DNA of 64,000 nucleotides from Streptomyces sp. SID13726 (lineage in GTDB: Bacteria > Actinomycetota > Actinomycetes > Streptomycetales > Streptomycetaceae): NCBI RefSeq assembly GCF_010548375.1, contig NZ_JAAGLY010000002.1, positions 620,001 to 684,000 on the forward strand, read 5' to 3'. Under the pieces are notes generated by a model. It was not told where the DNA came from and did not search any database. It saw nothing but the letters and a program-made list of their open reading frames with translations. Below are positions 57,010 through 64,000 of the stretch, piece after piece. The translations under genes and the position numbers were made by a program. How positions within the stretch are numbered: position 1 is the stretch's first letter; each line of letters starts with the position of its first letter.

Positions 57010-57891
57010 CATTTGGTCGTGGGGCACTGCCGTCCAGCTGGCGAGGAGCTTGAGGCGGTCCTCGTCGGGGGTGCCGGGTTCGGCGGTGTAGATGGTCAGG
57101 GAGTGCGCCTCGTGGGCGGAGACGGGGAGGTCGAGGGGCTGGTAGGTGAGCTGGAGCGGCCCGGCCTCGGGGTGGTGGAGGCGTTTGACGCCGCCGTGGT
57201 GGACGCGTACGCCGTGGGCGGCCCAGCGGATGCGGAACTCGGCGCTGACGGTGGACAGTTCACCGATGAGTTCACGCAGGGCCCGGTCGTGGGGGTACCG
57301 TCCGGCCTCGGCGCGCAGCAGGGCGGCCGTGACGTCGGCGGCACTGCCCCAGTCGACGACGAAGTCCTGCGCACCCGGGTCGAGGAAGTGGTACCGGGCG
57401 AAGTTGGGGCGACCGTCCCGGGCCGTGGTGGGGCTGGCGTACATGGGGGCGAACAGGGCTCGGGCGAGGGCGTTGCCCGCGACGATGTCCAGGCGGCCGT
57501 TGTTGACGTACGCCGCCGAGAGGGTCATGGAGTCCAGCAGCCACTGGACGTGGGGCGGGATCGTGCCGGCCTTGCGGCGCCGCCGGGGCGCGGGCCCGGG
57601 CTGGGCCGCCCTGGCGAGGTCGAAGAGGTAGGTGCGCTCGTCCTCGCTGAGCCGCAGGGTACGGGCGACCGCGTCGAGCACATCCTCGGAGACACCGCCG
57701 ATGTGCCCCTTCTCCAGCCGCGTGTACCACTCGGTACTGACCCCCGCGAGCACCGCGACCTCCTCCCGGCGCAGCCCCGGCACACGGCGCCTGCCACTGG
57801 TGGGCAGTCCGACCTGCTCCGGCGTGAGCTGGGCCCGCCTGCGGGCGAGGAAGTCGCGGATGTCGGCGCGGTTGTCGGGTCGCTGCGGCAT
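57007..57891 (-). CDS. XRE-family regulator with MmyB-like ligand domain
   Basis: A 294-residue regulator: N-terminal HTH (about 8-75, RAQLTPEQVGLPTSGRRRVPGLRREEVAVLAGVSTEWYTRLEKG) and a PAS-like MmyB ligand-binding domain (about 105-270, VQWLLDSMTLSAAYVNNGRLDIVAGNALARALF). Such proteins are thought to bind fatty-acid-like ligands and usually control an adjacent SDR; here the SDR follows on the same strand. Its own upstream region contains a 17-bp tandem repeat. Confidence 0.9.
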   Translation of the reverse strand: MPQRPDNRADIRDFLARRRAQLTPEQVGLPTSGRRRVPGLRREEVAVLAGVSTEWYTRLEKGHIGGVSEDVLDAVARTLRLSEDERTYLFDLARAAQPGPAPRRRRKAGTIPPHVQWLLDSMTLSAAYVNNGRLDIVAGNALARALFAPMYASPTTARDGRPNFARYHFLDPGAQDFVVDWGSAADVTAALLRAEAGRYPHDRALRELIGELSTVSAEFRIRWAAHGVRVHHGGVKRLHHPEAGPLQLTYQPLDLPVSAHEAHSLTIYTAEPGTPDEDRLKLLASWTAVPHDQM

Positions 57892-57968
57892 GTCTTCACG
57901 CTACGACCGGTGGGGGGTGGGAGGGAGGTCGAGCTTGTTCCCCCGTTGGGCGGGGCGAGGGGATGCCT

Positions 57969-58002
57969 GAGGTGGGTCGATGACCGAGGTGGGTCTATGA
58001 CC
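57969..58002. repeat. tandem 17-bp repeat with GGTC-N3-GACC dyads
   Basis: GAGGTGGGTCGATGACC (57969-57985) and GAGGTGGGTCTATGACC (57986-58002) differ at one position; each contains GGTC-N3-GACC. It lies about 80-110 bases upstream of the XRE start, so it may be an autoregulatory site. The rest of the 341-base gap 57892-58232 shows no gene. Confidence 0.6.
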
Positions 58003-58232
58003 GACGCGGATCGACAGGCTGCGCGCCATGCTCCCGCGCCCCGCCCCAAGCGGTCGCCCGAACCAGGCGAGGTCCAGGAGACGCCGCTCATCCCGTCGTC
58101 CGTACGCGCGGTGGAGACTCGCGGGCGGCGCCCGGGAGCCTGATCGACGCCACCCCGCGGACCCCGCTGATCGACCGTGCCGTACGGCCGAGGTCGCCGC
58201 CCAGCCGCCCACCGCAGGACCGGCCGGCACAG

Positions 58233-59147
58233 TCAGCGTGGCTGCCCGCGGTGCTCCTCCGCGCCCAGCAACTGGCCCCGCAGTACGTCGAGTTGGTGAG
58301 CGTTCTCCACCGCGGACGTCTCGTCGAGGGCGGTGAGGGCGAGGAGCAGTACGTCGGCGACGGCGAGGCCGGTCAGGGATTCGTTCGTGTTGCCCGTGGG
58401 GGTGTAGGGCGCGAGGAGCACCGCGTCGACCCGGCCCTCGAACGTGTCGCTCAGTTCGTCGGTCACGAAGACCACGCGGGCGCCGACCGAGCGGGCCCGC
58501 TCGACCACGACGGTGAGCTCGGGCAGCAGCCGCCCCGGCTGGAAGACCACGACCGCGTCGCCCTGGCCGAGGGTGAGGAGCGAGTCGGCAAGCGCGAAGC
58601 CGGTCTCGCCGACGAAGCGGGCCCGGTGGCCGATGCGGCCGAGGGCGCGGGCGAGGTGTCGGGCGGCGAGTTCGCAGGCCGCGACGCCGTAGCAGTACAC
58701 CTCGCGGGCCTCGGCGAGGACGCCGACCGCGCGTTCGAGGGCCTTGGCGTCGGCGAGCCGCCGGCACTGGTCGAGGCGTTCCTGCGCCTCGACGAAGACG
58801 TCGTTCCAGATCTTGTCCAGGTCCTTGCCGACATGCGCGATCCGCTGGGCGAGGCGGATGTCGGGGGCCTGTGCGGCGGTGAAGTCGGCGGCCAGTTCGC
58901 GCTTGAGGGCGGGCAGACCGGCGTATCCGAGGCGCTGGAGCGCGCGGACGACCGTGGCGTTGCTGGTGCCGCTGGCCGTGCCCAGCTCCTGGGTGCTGGC
59001 GAACATCACCTGCTCGACGGGGGCGCTGACCAGGTACTGGGCGACGGTCCGCTCCGAGGCGGACAGCTCGTCCCACAGATCACGGACGGTGGCACGGAGG
59101 CGGGTGAGGCCCCCGGGGGCGGCACTGCCCGCTCGCGAAATATCCAT
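58233..59147 (-). CDS. MurR/RpiR-family transcriptional regulator
   Basis: A 304-residue regulator with an N-terminal HTH_6 domain (about 10-90, LWDELSASERTVAQYLVSAPVEQVMFASTQELGTASGTSNATVVRALQRLGYAGL) and a C-terminal SIS domain (about 130-270, AREVYCYGVAACELAARHLARALGRIG, DAVVVFQPGRLLPELTVVVERARSVGARVVFVTD). The SIS domain normally senses phosphosugars, but the divergent genes handle peptide-like substrates. Its ATG lies inside a TAATGGATATTTCG element that recurs near the C45 gene start. Confidence 0.88.
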   Translation of the reverse strand: MDISRAGSAAPGGLTRLRATVRDLWDELSASERTVAQYLVSAPVEQVMFASTQELGTASGTSNATVVRALQRLGYAGLPALKRELAADFTAAQAPDIRLAQRIAHVGKDLDKIWNDVFVEAQERLDQCRRLADAKALERAVGVLAEAREVYCYGVAACELAARHLARALGRIGHRARFVGETGFALADSLLTLGQGDAVVVFQPGRLLPELTVVVERARSVGARVVFVTDELSDTFEGRVDAVLLAPYTPTGNTNESLTGLAVADVLLLALTALDETSAVENAHQLDVLRGQLLGAEEHRGQPR

Positions 59148-59227
59148 TACACCCCTTGACCTTCACGGAACCGGCGTTACGCTCTGAACAATTCATTCCG
59201 AGAGAGCGAACTTTCGAAATGGATGTT
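59139..59227. promoter_or_regulatory. divergent promoter region with paired AATGGAT(A/G)TT elements
   Basis: AATGGATATT on the minus strand (59139-59148, over the RpiR start) and AATGGATGTT on the plus strand (59218-59227) face each other, the second next to the palindrome TTTCGAAA (59212-59219). TTGACC (59156-59161) and TACGCT (59178-59183), 16 bases apart, make a good promoter for the C45 gene. The paired elements are candidate RpiR sites. Confidence 0.6.
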
Positions 59228-59258
59228 ACAGCGCCTGCGTCCCGTCGAGGAGCCTTCC

Positions 59259-60416
59259 ATGAATCACAGCCTGCCCGTCGTCGAGATCTCGGGGACCCCG
59301 TCCCGGAGAGGCCGACAGTACGGCGAGGCCGTGGCCCCCCAGCTGCGCACCGCCCTCGGCTACTACGAGGAGGCCTTCGGGGCGTCCTCCGGACTGACCT
59401 GGCAGCAGGTCACGGCACGGGCCGCGCGCTGGCTCGCCCCGGTCGGCGACTACGCCCCCGACCTGTTGGAGGAGATGCGGGGCATCGCCGACGGCGCCGG
59501 TCTTGACCTGCTCGACGTGCTCGCGCTGAACGCGCGCGGCGAGGTCATCTACGACGACTCCTTCGCGCACCTGAGCGAGAGCGAGGGCCCGCAGCCGCAG
59601 GAGGAGCCCGCCGAGGGCTGCACCTCGTTCGCCGCGTACGGAGCGGCGAGCGGCGACGGCCATGTCTGGGCGGGACAGAACTGGGACTGGCGGGCGGGCG
59701 TCGCCGACACCGTCGTCATGCTGCGGATCGTCCAGCCGCCGAAGCCGACGGTGATCATGCAGGTGGAGGCGGGCCAGATCGGCCGCCAGGGCGCCAACTC
59801 GGCCGGGATCGCCCTCAACGCCAACGGGCTGGGCGGCCGCTTCGACGACGCCGTGGGCCTGCCGCAGACCGTGATCCGGCGCAGCGTGCTCGACCAGCCG
59901 ACCGTCACCGACGCGCTGAACGTCCTGTGCCGCACCCGCGCCCACATCGCCAGCAACGCCCTGCTGACCTGCCGGGAGGGCTTCGCCGTCGACGTGGAGA
60001 CCACTCCGGCGGGGCACGGCTGGATGTACCCGGACGACGGTCTGCTGGTGCACGGCAACCACTACCAGGCCGGTGTCCCCGCCGCCCTCGCCGCCGACTA
60101 CCGCCCCCTCTCCCCCGACTCGCTCGTCCGCGTCCCGCGCGCCGAGGAGGGCCTGCGCCTGCTGCGCGAGGCGGGCTCACCGGAGGAGACCCGCAAGCTG
60201 ATCAAGCAGGCGATGTCCGACCACCTCGGCTTCCCCGAGTCGCTGTGCACCCACGCCGACCCGCGCGATCCCGAGATCAGGCACTGGACGACACTGGTCT
60301 CCTCCTGTGTGGACCTCACCGCGGGCGACTACCACGTCACGGCCGGGACACCCTGCGACCGCGAGTACCAGCGACTGCCCTGGAACCTCTACGACGGCCC
60401 CCACGCCCCCAGGTGA
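59259..60416 (+). CDS. C45-family autoproteolytic acyltransferase/hydrolase (AAT-like)
   Basis: Ntn-hydrolase of 385 residues related to isopenicillin-N acyltransferase. After the N-terminal region (VVEISGTPSRRGRQYGEAVAPQL), the autoprocessing site is Cys121 in EGCTSFAAYG; cleavage before it would free the catalytic N-terminal Cys. Further motifs are WAGQNWDWRAG and GINLNANGL-like GIALNANGLGG. Members hydrolyse or transfer acyl groups on amino acids and peptides. CGAGGAG precedes ATG 59259. No signal peptide. It heads an apparent operon with an oligopeptide-type ABC importer, suggesting import and deacylation of an N-acyl amino acid, peptide or beta-lactam-like compound. Confidence 0.85.
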   Translation: MNHSLPVVEISGTPSRRGRQYGEAVAPQLRTALGYYEEAFGASSGLTWQQVTARAARWLAPVGDYAPDLLEEMRGIADGAGLDLLDVLALNARGEVIYDDSFAHLSESEGPQPQEEPAEGCTSFAAYGAASGDGHVWAGQNWDWRAGVADTVVMLRIVQPPKPTVIMQVEAGQIGRQGANSAGIALNANGLGGRFDDAVGLPQTVIRRSVLDQPTVTDALNVLCRTRAHIASNALLTCREGFAVDVETTPAGHGWMYPDDGLLVHGNHYQAGVPAALAADYRPLSPDSLVRVPRAEEGLRLLREAGSPEETRKLIKQAMSDHLGFPESLCTHADPRDPEIRHWTTLVSSCVDLTAGDYHVTAGTPCDREYQRLPWNLYDGPHAPR

Positions 60417-60468
60417 ACCGGTTACCCCGTCCACCCGCTCCGCCCCCGTCCCGTTCAGGAGTGCCACC

Positions 60469-62130
60469 ATGAAGCTCACCTCCCGACTCGCGCCCCTCGG
60501 CCTCGCCGGGGCGCTGGCCCTCACCGCCGGTTGCAGCGGCGCCGACACCGGCTCGTCGCAGGGCACCGGCGCCGTCGACGTCTCCAAGCTGAAGCTCACC
60601 CCGATCACCGCCGCGGCCCAGGGCGCCGTCGACTCGGTGAACTGGCTGTTGGAGGACGAGCCCGAGTCCCTGGACCTCGACACCCAGGGCGGCAGCGCGG
60701 GCCGTACCGTCCTCAGCAACGTGTGCGAGCGCCTGTACCAGCTCCAGCCCGACATGTCCGTACGCCCCTCCCTCGTCGCGAAGGAGACCAGACCCGACGC
60801 GCGGACGCTGGTCCTGAGCCTGCGTGACGGGGTGACCTTCCACGACGGCTCGGCGATGACCGCCGACGACGTCCTCTACAGCCTGAAGCGGCACGCCGAC
60901 CCGGCGATGGAGCAGTCCGACGAGTTCGCCAACGTCAACTCGATGCGCAGGACCGGCGAGCGCGAGATCACCATCGCGTTCAAGGAGCCGGACGCCCTGT
61001 TCACCAAGGCGCTCGCGGGCGACGCCGGGCTCGTCTACAACCGCGAGCAGGTCGAGAAGGCCGGCGAGGACTTCGGCACGCCCGGCCAGGGCGACGCCTG
61101 TTCCGGGCCGTACGAACTGACCGGCTGGAAGTCCGGCGACTCGATCACCCTCACCCGCTACGACGGCTACCGGGGCGCGAAGCCGCTCACCAAGCGGGTC
61201 GTGTTCCGCTGGGCCGAGGACAGCGCCATGGTCAACGCGCTGAGCACCGGCGCGGCCGACGGCGCCTATCTGGACACGGTCAGTTCGGCCGCCGCCCTGC
61301 GCGGCAGGTCCGGTCTCGCCCAGTACTACGGCCCCAGCACCGCGAGCCTCGCCCTGATCCCGACCGAGCGCGGCGGACTCGCCGACCCCGACGTCCGCAG
61401 GGCACTGTCCCTGGTGCTCGACCGCGCGGGCATCGCGAAGTCCGGCTACGGCGGCCTGGTCGAGCCGTGGGCCACCCCGGTCGGCTCCGGGGCCTGGGGT
61501 TATGAGAAGGCCACCTTCGAGGCGGCCCAGAAGAAGCTCACCGACGCCCCCGCCGCCCCGACCGCGGACGACCTCACCCGCGCCAAGAAGCTGGTCAAGG
61601 AGGCCGCGCACGCCCCCGACTCCCCCGTCGTCATCGGCACCGACAGCACCCAGGGCCGCCTGGTCATCGCGAACGCGGTGCGCGCCGCGCTGACCCAGCT
61701 CGGCCTGAAGGCGCAGATCAAGACCGTGCCGTCGGCGGCCTACGGGGAGTTCTACGGCGACAAGGCGGCCCGCGCCGACATCGACGTGCTGGTCGCCGAC
61801 TGGTACATATCCAAGAGCGACCCGCTCGGCTTCTACGACAACGGGATGTCGGACAACTCCAACAACTGGGTCGGCTACCGGGACGCCGCCTACGACCGCG
61901 AGGTCGAGGAGGCCCTCCGTACGATCGACGACAAGAAGCGCGCCGCGCTCGTCGTCGACATCCAGCGGCGCTTCAGCGAGGCCGCGGTGTGGATCCCCGT
62001 CGCGCAGATGCCGACCGTCCTCGTCATGAACGACGAGCTGACCGGCCCGCCCGCCTCGATGGCGTACCTGTACTCGCCGTGGGCGGCGAAGCTCGGCGCG
62101 AAGAGCACGAAGAGCACGAAGAAGGGCTGA
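60469..62130 (+). CDS. ABC transporter substrate-binding lipoprotein, family 5 (peptide/opine type)
   Basis: Extracellular receptor of 553 residues with a lipoprotein signal (MKLTSRLAPLGLAGALALTA, Cys22 in TAGCSG) and the family-5 core: VNWLLEDEPESLDLDTQGG, LVLSLRDGVTFHDGSAMTADDVLYSLKRHADP, and the C-terminal region VGYRDAAYDREVEEALRTIDDKKRAALVVDIQRRFSEAAVWIPV split over residues about 465-510. It ends with a lysine/serine-rich repeat (KSTKSTKKG). AGGA stands before ATG 60469, 52 bases after the C45 gene. The ligand is probably the acylated compound handled by the C45 enzyme. Confidence 0.88.
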   Translation: MKLTSRLAPLGLAGALALTAGCSGADTGSSQGTGAVDVSKLKLTPITAAAQGAVDSVNWLLEDEPESLDLDTQGGSAGRTVLSNVCERLYQLQPDMSVRPSLVAKETRPDARTLVLSLRDGVTFHDGSAMTADDVLYSLKRHADPAMEQSDEFANVNSMRRTGEREITIAFKEPDALFTKALAGDAGLVYNREQVEKAGEDFGTPGQGDACSGPYELTGWKSGDSITLTRYDGYRGAKPLTKRVVFRWAEDSAMVNALSTGAADGAYLDTVSSAAALRGRSGLAQYYGPSTASLALIPTERGGLADPDVRRALSLVLDRAGIAKSGYGGLVEPWATPVGSGAWGYEKATFEAAQKKLTDAPAAPTADDLTRAKKLVKEAAHAPDSPVVIGTDSTQGRLVIANAVRAALTQLGLKAQIKTVPSAAYGEFYGDKAARADIDVLVADWYISKSDPLGFYDNGMSDNSNNWVGYRDAAYDREVEEALRTIDDKKRAALVVDIQRRFSEAAVWIPVAQMPTVLVMNDELTGPPASMAYLYSPWAAKLGAKSTKSTKKG

Positions 62131-62136
62131 ACGACC

Positions 62137-63090
62137 ATGATCACCGCCTTCGCGCGGCGGCTCGCGGGCCTGGTGGCCACACTGCTCGCGGCATCCTTCG
62201 TGATCTTCGCCGCCGTGTACGCCGCCCCCGGCGACCCCGCCGTCTTCCTGGCCGGCGGCCGCGACAAGCTCACCCCGGAGCGGCTGGCCGCCGTACGGGA
62301 GCAGTACCACCTCGACGAACCGCTGGTCGTGCAGTACGGCCGCTGGCTGTGGGACTGTCTCCACCTCGACCTCGGCCGCTCCTTCCAGTACAGCGACCAG
62401 GTGTCCGACCTGCTGGCCGCCCGGTTCCCGACCACGCTCGCCCTCGTCGGCTACGCCACCGTCCTCTTCGTCGTCCTGGGCGTGGGCGCCGGCGTCCTGG
62501 CCGCCGTACGGCACGGCACCTGGGTCGACTCGGCGGTGGTCGGCGGTACGACCCTGGCCGCGTCGGTGCCGTCGTTCGTCGGCGGGATCGCCCTGGTCGC
62601 GCTGTTCGGCGTCGAGCTCGGCTGGTTCCCGGTGACGGGCAGCGGGGAGGGCTTCGCGGGCACGCTGCACCATCTGACGCTGCCCGCGGTGGCCATGGCG
62701 CTCGGCGCGCTCGCCGTGATCAGCCGGGTCACCCGGCAGGCGATGGCCGACGCGGGCGCCGCCGAGCACGTGGCGGTGGCCCGCGCCTCGGGGCTGCCCG
62801 AGCGGGAGATCGTCCGCCGGCACGTCCTGCGCAACGCCCTCGGCCCGATCGTCACCATGTGCGGTCTGGTCACCGCGGGCATGCTCGCGGGCACCGTCGC
62901 GATCGAGACCGTCTTCGGGATCAGCGGGATCGGCTCCCTGCTCGTGGGCGCCGTCAACAGCCACGACTTCCCGGTCGCGCAGGCCGTGCTGCTGCTGATG
63001 GTCACCTCGTACATCGTCGTCACCACCGTCGTGGACCTCGTGCACCCGCTGCTCGACCCGCGCCTGAAGACCCTGAGGAGCAGCGCATGA
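62137..63090 (+). CDS. peptide-type ABC transporter permease, DppB-like
   Basis: Membrane subunit of 317 residues with six predicted helices; typical N-terminus (FARRLAGLVATLLAASFVIFAAVYAAPGDPA), the periplasmic DEPLVVQYGRWL stretch and the EAA loop ARASGLPEREIVRRHVLRNALGPIVT. Starts six bases after the binding-protein gene and overlaps the next permease as ATGA. Confidence 0.92.
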   Translation: MITAFARRLAGLVATLLAASFVIFAAVYAAPGDPAVFLAGGRDKLTPERLAAVREQYHLDEPLVVQYGRWLWDCLHLDLGRSFQYSDQVSDLLAARFPTTLALVGYATVLFVVLGVGAGVLAAVRHGTWVDSAVVGGTTLAASVPSFVGGIALVALFGVELGWFPVTGSGEGFAGTLHHLTLPAVAMALGALAVISRVTRQAMADAGAAEHVAVARASGLPEREIVRRHVLRNALGPIVTMCGLVTAGMLAGTVAIETVFGISGIGSLLVGAVNSHDFPVAQAVLLLMVTSYIVVTTVVDLVHPLLDPRLKTLRSSA

Positions 63091-63926
63091 CCGCCGTCGT
63101 CCTCCCCGCGAGGACCCGTACGAGCCGCCCCCTGGGAGTGACGCTCGCCGGCGGCTTCCTCGCTCTGGTGGTGCTCGCCGCCGTCCTCGCCCCGCTGCTC
63201 GCCCCGTACGCGCCGGACGCCATCGACCTGTCGTCGTCCCTGGCCGGCACCACCGCGGCGCACCCTCTCGGCACCGACGCCTCCGGGCAGGACCTGCTCT
63301 CCCGGGTGCTCTACGGCGCCCGTACGAGCCTGATCGCGCCGTTGCTGCTGCTCCTGCTGGCCGCCGTCCTCGGGGTCGGTCTCGGCACCCTCGCCGCATG
63401 GCGGGGCGGCTGGGCGGACACCCTCGTCTCCCGGGTCACCGACGTCATGTACGCCTTCCCGGGCCTGCTGTTCGTCGTCCTGATCATCGCGGTGTCCGGG
63501 CCCGGCATGACGACCTCCGTGATCGCCCTCGGTCTCGCGTTCGCGCCGACGATCGCGAAGTACACGCGCAGTGTCGCGCTGTCCGAGCGGTCCAAGTCCT
63601 ACATCGACGCCTACCGCGTCCAGGGCATGGGCGGCACCCGGATCTGTGTGGCCCATCTGGTGCCCAACCTCGCGCGTTCGATCGTCGGCTATCTGGTCGT
63701 CCTGTTCGGCGAGTCCCTGATGAGCCTCGCCACCCTCAGCTATCTCGGCTTCGGCGCCCAACCGCCCAGCTCCGACTGGGGGTTGATGGTGCAGGAGGGG
63801 CAGGCGGCCATCGTCCAGGGCGCCCTGCTGCCCGCGCTGGTGCCGGGCACCGCCATCGCCGCCGTCGTGGTGGCCTTCAACGTGGTCGGCGTCTGGGCCG
63901 CCGACCGACTCGGCGCCAGGAGGTAG
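63087..63926 (+). CDS. peptide-type ABC transporter permease, DppC-like
   Basis: Second membrane subunit, 279 residues, with an N-terminal helix, the LGTDASGQDLLSRVLYGARTSL motif typical of DppC/OppC (about 58-79) and the EAA loop DAYRVQGMGGTRICVAHLVPNL. The ORF seems open much further upstream, but the ATGA overlap with the previous permease fixes ATG 63087. A strong RBS for the following ATPase (AGGAGG) is embedded in its last codons. Confidence 0.92.
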   Translation: MTAVVLPARTRTSRPLGVTLAGGFLALVVLAAVLAPLLAPYAPDAIDLSSSLAGTTAAHPLGTDASGQDLLSRVLYGARTSLIAPLLLLLLAAVLGVGLGTLAAWRGGWADTLVSRVTDVMYAFPGLLFVVLIIAVSGPGMTTSVIALGLAFAPTIAKYTRSVALSERSKSYIDAYRVQGMGGTRICVAHLVPNLARSIVGYLVVLFGESLMSLATLSYLGFGAQPPSSDWGLMVQEGQAAIVQGALLPALVPGTAIAAVVVAFNVVGVWAADRLGARR

Positions 63927-63932
63927 CCCGCC

Positions 63933-64000
63933 GTGCCGCACGACACGCTGCTCGACATCGAGCACCTGAACCTGCTTCTGCCCGGCGCCGCCCGGCCCGT
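63933..64000 (+). CDS. peptide-type ABC transporter ATP-binding protein (5' end only)
   Basis: GTG 63933, ten bases after AGGAGG, opens a frame VPHDTLLDIEHLNLLLPGAA that runs off the window. The LLDIEHLNL start is typical of DppD/OppD ATPases and position after two permeases supports it. Walker motifs lie outside the window. Confidence 0.75.
   Translation, partial: MPHDTLLDIEHLNLLLPGAARP

Noticed and set aside
60337..63399. Minus-strand frame of about 1,000 codons over the peptide ABC genes
   Set aside because: Composition-driven shadow; coupled overlaps and motifs support the plus-strand genes.

Overview
The window is a stretch of a Streptomyces-type actinobacterial chromosome. It is very GC-rich with third codon positions almost always G or C, uses GTG starts often, has ATGA/GTGA-coupled operons and several apparently leaderless genes, and carries typical Streptomyces families (LacI-regulated glycosidase loci, ECF41 sigma factor, STAS/ANTAR protein, MMPL pumps, MmyB-type XRE regulators). 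I saw no tRNA, rRNA, CRISPR array, insertion sequence or integrase.

Layout. 1-6452: rhamnoside-type sugar locus on the minus strand (GH78 rhamnosidase cut by the window start, lipoprotein sugar-binding protein, two CUT1 permeases) with a divergent LacI regulator and a perfect 14-bp operator between. 6622-7773: orphan Tat-exported iron-type binding protein. 7881-13937: two NarL-type two-component systems, a STAS-ANTAR protein, a small winged-helix regulator and a RibD-like reductase. 14027-16261: MMPL transporter. 16497-27691: second glycan locus (GH3, LacI regulator, MFS transporter, GH2, six-hairpin glycosidase, GH43) marked by a recurring TGATGCGCATCA operator, present as close tandem pairs before GH3 and the transporter and singly before the regulator. 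Both sugar loci fit breakdown of plant cell-wall side chains.

27728-32281: ECF41 sigma factor, orphan FAD flavoprotein and NmrA-like reductase, each behind an identically spaced TGTCACA-N16-GGTC promoter, followed by a sigma-like paralogue that has lost region 4. 32428-37390: methylmalonyl-CoA mutase (mutA, mutB) and its chaperone meaB, a B12-dependent system.

37437-53626: cobalamin block. cobN (minus strand, behind a cobalamin riboswitch), cobG-cobH-cobIJ (plus), phosphoglycerate-mutase-like phosphatase and NiCoT Ni/Co permease (minus), divergent cobK and cbiD, cobL-cobM plus a small ORF (minus), and a second cobalamin riboswitch ahead of cbiMNQO cobalt uptake. The enzyme set mixes aerobic-route markers (CobG, CobN) with an anaerobic-route marker (CbiD). 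The block probably makes the cofactor used by the neighbouring mutase.

53632-64000: a second MMPL pump, an SDR with its MmyB-type XRE regulator and a leaderless promoter, then an RpiR regulator divergent from a C45 acyltransferase/hydrolase followed by an oligopeptide-type ABC importer that runs off the window end.

The signals most worth following are the three-promoter ECF41 regulon with its region-4-less sigma paralogue, the tandem LacI operators, and an accessory domain shared between the C-terminus of the GH3 enzyme and the N-terminus of the GH43 enzyme.
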